Shown here piece by piece: positions 36,161 to 36,202 of a DNA stretch of 36,202 nt. The translations under genes were made by a program, and so were the position numbers. The stretch covers positions 1-36,202 of the forward strand of contig NZ_JVKV01000026.1 in the NCBI RefSeq assembly GCF_001072375.1, written 5' to 3'. The notes beneath the pieces are model-generated. The model was not told the origin of the DNA, searched no databases, and was given only the letters and a program-made list of their open reading frames with translations. This DNA is from Streptococcus pseudopneumoniae. Its GTDB lineage: Bacteria > Bacillota > Bacilli > Lactobacillales > Streptococcaceae. Every line of letters begins with the position of its first letter. Position 1 is the stretch's first letter.

Positions 36161-36202
36161 AATACTCTTCGAAAATCTCTTCAAACCACGTCAGCTTCCA
36201 TC
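36161..36202. repeat. BOX element, cut off by the window end
   Basis: The sequence from about 36161 to the end (ATACTCTTCGAAAATCTCTT and on through CAAACCACGTCAGC) matches the terminal module of the BOX repeat found in many copies in S. pneumoniae and relatives. It begins seven bases after the amylase stop. Only about 42 bases are visible. Confidence 0.85.

Overview
The window is a chromosomal segment of a mitis-group Streptococcus (S. mitis/S. oralis-like, close to S. pneumoniae). The evidence is the pneumococcal-type gene order psr-pheA-aroK-aroA-ylbF-tyrA-aroC-aroB-aroE-aroD-rRNA methyltransferase-amylase, a choline-binding phosphorylcholine esterase, several LicD proteins, extended -10 (TGnTATAAT) promoters, and a BOX repeat entering at the right edge. 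The species is inferred from recalled protein sequences and synteny; no search was run.

Layout. (1) 102-855: a YbgA/DUF1722 gene overlapping a T4-endonuclease-V-like protein, possibly a UV-damage module. (2) 955-8690: an AT-rich defence island read right to left. A small Xre-type controller is followed by a 700-residue fusion of an M.EcoRI-like N6-adenine methyltransferase to a complete C5-cytosine methyltransferase. Next come a LAGLIDADG-like protein lacking the usual catalytic acids, a small PD-(D/E)XK-like protein, and a large PHP-domain plus SMC-like ATPase (TrlF type). The island abuts the C-terminal third of a type I HsdR on the left and a truncated AbiH-like gene on the right, so it lies in a defence hot spot with replaced systems. 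(3) 8723-13321: an SF2 helicase with two unusual C-terminal membrane segments, a VTT/TVP38 membrane protein and an MFS transporter. (4) 13501-16223: prfB (classic +1 frameshift), ftsE and ftsX. (5) 16520-23905: a phosphocholine/teichoic-acid operon of licD, a family-2 glycosyltransferase, an O-antigen-polymerase-like protein fused to LicD, another licD, and a Pce-like esterase with many choline-binding repeats. (6) 24046-34456: a tightly packed leftward aromatic amino acid operon ending in an LCP-family cell-wall ligase (psr), with an internal terminator-plus-promoter before aroA. (7) 34703-36154: a cytoplasmic GH13 alpha-amylase behind a LacI-family-type operator.

How the genes fit together. 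The controller, the double methyltransferase and the two candidate restriction subunits look like one restriction-modification operon. The PHP-ATPase is either a further component or a second defence gene. The lic operon contains candidate phosphocholine-adding enzymes, a chain polymerase and a phosphocholine-removing enzyme, and the neighbouring operon encodes an LCP protein of the class that attaches such polymers to peptidoglycan. The aro genes supply every step from DAHP to chorismate and then the prephenate branches to phenylalanine and tyrosine.

The strongest candidates for something undescribed are the adenine/cytosine methyltransferase fusion paired with a split LAGLIDADG-like plus PD-(D/E)XK restriction partner and the PHP-ATPase, and the polymerase-LicD fusion in an operon that also carries the esterase.
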